Assembly: GCF_002355515.1 (NCBI RefSeq)
Contig: NZ_AP014809.1
Span: 4,922,501-4,986,500 of the forward strand
Reading direction: 5' to 3'
Length of the DNA stretch: 64,000 nucleotides
Origin: Methylorubrum populi
GTDB lineage: Bacteria > Pseudomonadota > Alphaproteobacteria > Rhizobiales > Beijerinckiaceae
Positions 60,990 to 64,000 of this stretch are shown one piece after another. The translations under genes were made by a program, and so were the position numbers. The notes beneath the pieces are model-generated. The model had not been told where the DNA came from. It worked only from the letters and a program-made list of their open reading frames with translations, and did no database searches. The stretch's first letter is position 1, and every line of letters starts with the position of its first letter.

Positions 60990-62210
60990 ATGACCACCCC
61001 CGCGACGGCGAACGCTCCCGAGCCCGTCCTGCAGGTGCGCGCCGTGCCGGGCATGGCCCGGTTCGACGCGGCCGAGTGGGACGCCTGCGCCACCTCCCCC
61101 GAGACGCTGGGCGCCGGCGACGAGACCTTCAACCCGTTCACCTCCCACGCCTTCCTCTCGGCGTTGGAAGAGGCGGGCTGCGTCTCCCGCCACACCGGCT
61201 GGCTGCCGCTGCATGTCCGCGTCGAGCGCGAGGGCAAGCTCGTCGGCGCGGCGCCCTGCTACCTGAAATCCCACAGCCAGGGCGAGTACGTGTTCGACCA
61301 CGGCTGGGCCGACGCCTACGAGCGGGCCGGGGGCAGCTACTATCCGAAGCTCCAGGTGAGCGTGCCGTTCACGCCCGTCACCGGCCCCCGCTTCCTCGTC
61401 GCGCCGGGCGAGAACCCCGACGCCGCGGCCTCGGCCCTCGTCGCGGGCTTGCGCGCCCTGCGGGCCGAGACGGAGGCCTCCTCGATCCACGCCACCTTCA
61501 TGCGCGAGCGGGAGGCCGAGCAGGCGGAGGCGCTCGGAATGCTGCCGCGCATGGATCAGCAGTTCCACTGGTTGAACGAGGGCTATGCCGGCTTCGACGA
61601 CTTTCTCGGGGCGCTCGCCTCGCGCAAGCGCAAGGCGATCCGGCGCGAGCGGCGGGACGCCCTGAGCCGGGGCATCACGGTCGAGCACAGGACCGGTGCC
61701 GACATCTCGGAAGCCGACTGGGATGCCTTCTACGAGTTCTATCAGGATACCGGCGCCCGCAAATGGGGCCGGCCCTACCTCAACCGCACATTCTTCTCGC
61801 TGATCGGCGAGCGGATGGCGGATCGCATCCTGCTGGTGATCGCCAGGAATGCGGGCCGGCCGATCGCCGGGGCCATCAACTTCATCGGCGACACGGCGCT
61901 CTACGGGCGCAACTGGGGCTGCATCGAGGATCACCCCTTCCTGCATTTCGAGGTCTGTTACTATCAGGCCATCGACTTCGCGATCGCCCGCGGGTTGAAA
62001 CGGGTCGAGGCCGGCGCCCAGGGCGAGCACAAGCTCGCCCGCGGCTACCGCCCGGTGCCGATGTACTCGGCCCACGACATCGCCGACCCGGCGCTGGCCC
62101 GTGCCGTCGCCGATTACCTGAAGCGGGAGCGCCGCCACGTGCGCGCGGCCATCGCCGAGTACGAGGCGATGTCGCCCTTCCGCCGGACCTGCGAGGACGC
62201 CAGCGAATGA
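60990..62210 (+). CDS. FemAB/GNAT-like acyltransferase (DUF482)
   Basis: A 406-residue protein of the DUF482/FemAB-like group, made of two GNAT folds. Recognisable blocks are FNPFTSHAFLSALEEAGCVS, PCYLKSHSQGEYVFDHGWAD, YYPKLQVSVPFTPVTGPRFL, DQQFHWLNEGYAGFDDFLGA and ASRKRKAIRRERRDA. GAINFIGDTALYGRNWGCIE and HFEVCYYQAIDFAIARG follow. FemAB enzymes add amino acids to peptidoglycan precursors from aminoacyl-tRNA; DUF482 members have no proven substrate. Its stop overlaps the start of the M20 gene (ATGA), so the transferase and the amidohydrolase are one unit and may act on opposite sides of one amide bond. Confidence 0.9.
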   Translation: MTTPATANAPEPVLQVRAVPGMARFDAAEWDACATSPETLGAGDETFNPFTSHAFLSALEEAGCVSRHTGWLPLHVRVEREGKLVGAAPCYLKSHSQGEYVFDHGWADAYERAGGSYYPKLQVSVPFTPVTGPRFLVAPGENPDAAASALVAGLRALRAETEASSIHATFMREREAEQAEALGMLPRMDQQFHWLNEGYAGFDDFLGALASRKRKAIRRERRDALSRGITVEHRTGADISEADWDAFYEFYQDTGARKWGRPYLNRTFFSLIGERMADRILLVIARNAGRPIAGAINFIGDTALYGRNWGCIEDHPFLHFEVCYYQAIDFAIARGLKRVEAGAQGEHKLARGYRPVPMYSAHDIADPALARAVADYLKRERRHVRAAIAEYEAMSPFRRTCEDASE

Positions 62211-63364
62211 ACACGATCGACCGCATCCGTGAATACGCCGACGAGTTGACCGCCCTGCGGCGGGATCTCCACGCCCATCCCGAGATCGGCTTCGAGGAGG
62301 TCCGCACCTCGGGGATCGTCGCCGAGCAGCTGGAGAAATTCGGGATCGAGGTGCATCGGGGGCTGGGCAAGACCGGCGTCGTCGGCGTGCTGCAGGGCCG
62401 GCCGGGCTCCCGCCGGATCGGCCTGCGCGCCGACATGGATGCCCTGCCGATCACCGAGGAGACCAACCTCCCCTACCGCTCCACGGTGCCGGGGAAGATG
62501 CATGCCTGCGGGCATGACGGGCACACCACCATGCTGATCGGCGCCGCCCGCTACCTCGCCGAGACCCGCGATTTCGACGGCACCGCCGTGTTCGTGTTCC
62601 AGCCGGCAGAGGAGGGATTGGGCGGCGCCCGCGCGATGATCGCCGACGGTCTCTTCGAGAAGTTTCCGGTCGACGAGATCTACGCCATCCACAACGCGCC
62701 GCACGGGCCGCACGGCGTGTTGCAGGTGAAGCCCGGCCCGATCATGGCGGCGGCCGACTTCTTCGACATCCGCATCACCGGCCGCGGCGCGCACGCGGCG
62801 ATGCCGCACCAGGGCATCGACCCGATCGTGATCGCCACGGGGCTCGCCCAGGCGATGCAGTCGATCGTCAGCCGCAACAGCAACCCGCTCAAATCCGCCG
62901 TGGTCTCGATCACCCAGATCCATGCGGGCGCGGCCTACAACGTCATCCCCGAGGGCGCGCACCTCGCCGGCACGGTGCGCACCTTCGACGCCGATCTGCG
63001 CAAGCTGATCGCGGGACGCATCCGCGAACTGGCGGCCGGTTTCGCGGCGGCCTACGACGCCACCATCGAGGTGGACCTGCGCGACGTGTTCTCGGTGCTC
63101 GACAACCATCCGGAGCAGGCGGCGGCCGCCGCCGAGATCGCGACCGAGCTGTTCGGCTCCGAGAAGGTCGAAGCCAACACCGTGCCGCGCATGGGCAGCG
63201 AGGACTTTGCCGACATGGTCGCGGCGGTGCCCGGTGCCTATGCCTGGCTCGGCGCGACGCCGGGGCCGGGCCTGCACAATGCGAGCTTCGACTTCGACGA
63301 CAGCCTGATCCCGCTCGGTGCCGCCTACCTGGCGCGGATGGTGGAGCGGCGCACGGCGGCTTGA
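62207..63364 (+). CDS. M20-family amidohydrolase (hippurate hydrolase-like)
   Basis: A 385-residue zinc/cobalt amidohydrolase. Metal-binding segments are GLRADMDALPITEETN, MHACGHDGHTTMLIGAARYL and FQPAEEGLGGARAMI (catalytic Glu). GRGAHAAMPHQGIDPI marks the lid domain and RMGSEDFADM a late ligand. Members remove acyl groups from amino acids (hippurate, N-acetyl-diaminopimelate, IAA conjugates). Specificity is unknown. It overlaps the FemAB-like gene by four bases. A perfect 11-bp palindrome follows (63374-63403), so the operon likely ends here. Confidence 0.93.
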   Translation: MNTIDRIREYADELTALRRDLHAHPEIGFEEVRTSGIVAEQLEKFGIEVHRGLGKTGVVGVLQGRPGSRRIGLRADMDALPITEETNLPYRSTVPGKMHACGHDGHTTMLIGAARYLAETRDFDGTAVFVFQPAEEGLGGARAMIADGLFEKFPVDEIYAIHNAPHGPHGVLQVKPGPIMAAADFFDIRITGRGAHAAMPHQGIDPIVIATGLAQAMQSIVSRNSNPLKSAVVSITQIHAGAAYNVIPEGAHLAGTVRTFDADLRKLIAGRIRELAAGFAAAYDATIEVDLRDVFSVLDNHPEQAAAAAEIATELFGSEKVEANTVPRMGSEDFADMVAAVPGAYAWLGATPGPGLHNASFDFDDSLIPLGAAYLARMVERRTAA

Positions 63365-63373
63365 CGAAGCTGA

Positions 63374-63403
63374 GCCCCTCTCCCCGCGTGCAGGGAGAGG
63401 GGC
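63374..63403 (+). terminator. CCCCTCTCCC palindrome after the M20 gene
   Basis: GCCCCTCTCCC and GGGAGAGGGGC pair perfectly over 11 bases around CGCGTGCA. It lies 10 bases after the M20 stop and before the ada gene. It belongs to the dispersed palindrome family. Confidence 0.65.
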
Positions 63404-63497
63404 TTGCGACGGCATCGGGATTTGACCGCAAGAGACGGGATGCGCGCGCCGCGCCGGTCCGTCAGGATCGCCGCATCCCCGTCTCCCGGAGGAGTCC

Positions 63498-64000
63498 ATG
63501 CTTGCCGAATCCAAAACCCGCTTCCCCGACGCGGTGCCCCTGACCGAGGCCCGCATGCGCGCGGCCGTCCTCGCGCGCGATGCCGGCTTCGACGGGCGCT
63601 TCGTCTACGCGGTACGCTCCACGGGCGTGTATTGCCGGCCGGGCTGTCCGTCTCGGGCGGCGCGGCCGGAAAACCTGTCCTTCCACGCCGATCCTGCGCA
63701 AGCCGAGGCCGCGGGCTTCCGGCCCTGCCGACGCTGCCGGCCAAGTGAGCCGGCCTTGTTCGATCAGCAGGCCGAAAGAATCACCCGCGCCTGCCGGCTG
63801 ATCGAGGCGGCGCAGATGCCGCCCTCCCTCGACGCCCTGGCGCGGGCGGCGGGTCTGAGCCCGTTCCACTTCCACCGGACCTTCAAGGCCGTGACCGGGG
63901 TGACGCCGGCGGCCTACGCGCAGGCGCACCGCGCCGCCCGCGCCGCCGATAGCCTTGCGGAGGGCAAAAGCGTGACCGAGAGCGTCTACGCGGCGGGCTA
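63498..64000 (+). CDS. ada: Ada methyltransferase/AraC-type regulator (5' part, cut by window end)
   Basis: The first 167 codons of a longer gene that runs off the window. The N-terminal Ada zinc domain is complete: VYCRPGC and FRPCRRCRP give Cys46, Cys50, Cys77 and Cys80, spaced exactly as the four ligands of E. coli Ada (38, 42, 69, 72). The first cysteine accepts methyl groups from phosphotriesters and turns on the regulon. An AraC-type helix-turn-helix follows (SLDALARAAGLSPFHFHRTF with KAVTGVTPAAY). The O6-methylguanine methyltransferase half should lie beyond 64000. ATG 63498 follows GGAGG. It follows the M20 gene by 133 bases. Confidence 0.93.
   Translation, partial: MLAESKTRFPDAVPLTEARMRAAVLARDAGFDGRFVYAVRSTGVYCRPGCPSRAARPENLSFHADPAQAEAAGFRPCRRCRPSEPALFDQQAERITRACRLIEAAQMPPSLDALARAAGLSPFHFHRTFKAVTGVTPAAYAQAHRAARAADSLAEGKSVTESVYAAG

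Noticed and set aside
60341..62206. Upstream extension of the M20 frame
   Set aside because: The in-frame extension crosses the SRAP gene and the FemAB-like gene in wrong frames. M20 homology and the ATGA overlap place the start at 62207.

Overview
The window is a GC-rich (roughly 70%) chromosomal segment of an alphaproteobacterium, most likely a Methylobacteriaceae member (Methylobacterium/Methylorubrum-like). That is an inference from gene style rather than from a marker search. Supporting signs are a TrcR (DUF1013) regulator, a TIGR02301 protein beside a Nudix gene, the xseB-dxs-tlyA block, a ROSE-like RNA thermometer before an hsp20 gene, and GTG/TTG starts with GGAG-type ribosome sites. 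About 66 protein genes are supported. No rRNA, tRNA, CRISPR array, insertion sequence or prophage was seen. The strong third-position GC bias produces many long false reading frames antisense to real genes.

Layout. 1-4.7 kb: cupin gene, pcm, hsp20 with its thermosensor and a companion gene, mutL. 4.7-6.5 kb: an AT-richer island with a secreted thiaminase I-like enzyme ending in a cysteine-rich lectin-like domain. 6.5-14.4 kb: acyl-CoA dehydrogenase, ABC-F ATPase, MFS transporter, alpha/beta hydrolase, RibD-like reductase, OsmC and a GlcG/HbpS protein. 14.4-18.3 kb: palindromic repeats, then a peptide-type ABC importer (binding protein and two permeases, no ATPase). 18.3-24.2 kb: MFS transporter, ParDE, TrcR, a LysR regulator divergent from wrbA. 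24.2-29.8 kb: a DsbD/ScsB-like reductase, mutS, a His/Arg-rich exported protein. 30-37.5 kb: hrpB, a membrane protein, gloA, xerC, a histidine phosphatase, a PPK2-type kinase. 37.5-40.4 kb: an unusual-composition pair (nucleotidyltransferase-like gene plus unknown gene), a lone OLD/RecF-like AAA ATPase and a MOSC protein. 40.4-47.9 kb: fabI, a J-domain protein, a surface antigen, pdxH, a lone receiver domain, and an SDR/exported protein/Nudix/TIGR02301 operon. 48-57.6 kb: pyrC, ygfZ-tag-HD-phosphatase, xseB, dxs, sodC, tlyA and a TrmA-family methyltransferase. 57.6-64 kb: GT61 glycosyltransferase divergent from an AlgX-like protein, an HMCES-type peptidase, a FemAB-like/M20 pair, and ada cut by the window end.

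Working together. DNA maintenance is well represented: mutL with an intact endonuclease motif, mutS, tag, ada, the HMCES homologue, xseB and xerC. Stress and protein quality genes include hsp20, the J-domain protein, OsmC, Cu/Zn SOD, glyoxalase I, WrbA and the ScsB-like reductase. Isoprenoid (dxs), fatty acid (fabI), pyrimidine (pyrC) and vitamin B6 (pdxH) genes are core metabolism. Many convergent gene pairs are separated by strong GC hairpins. One CCCTCTCCC/GGGAGAGGG palindrome family recurs at gene ends.

The most interesting accessory elements are the thiaminase-lectin protein (5053-6492), the low-GC gene pair at 37456-38450 next to a solitary AAA ATPase, and the ROSE-like thermosensor at 1462-1552.
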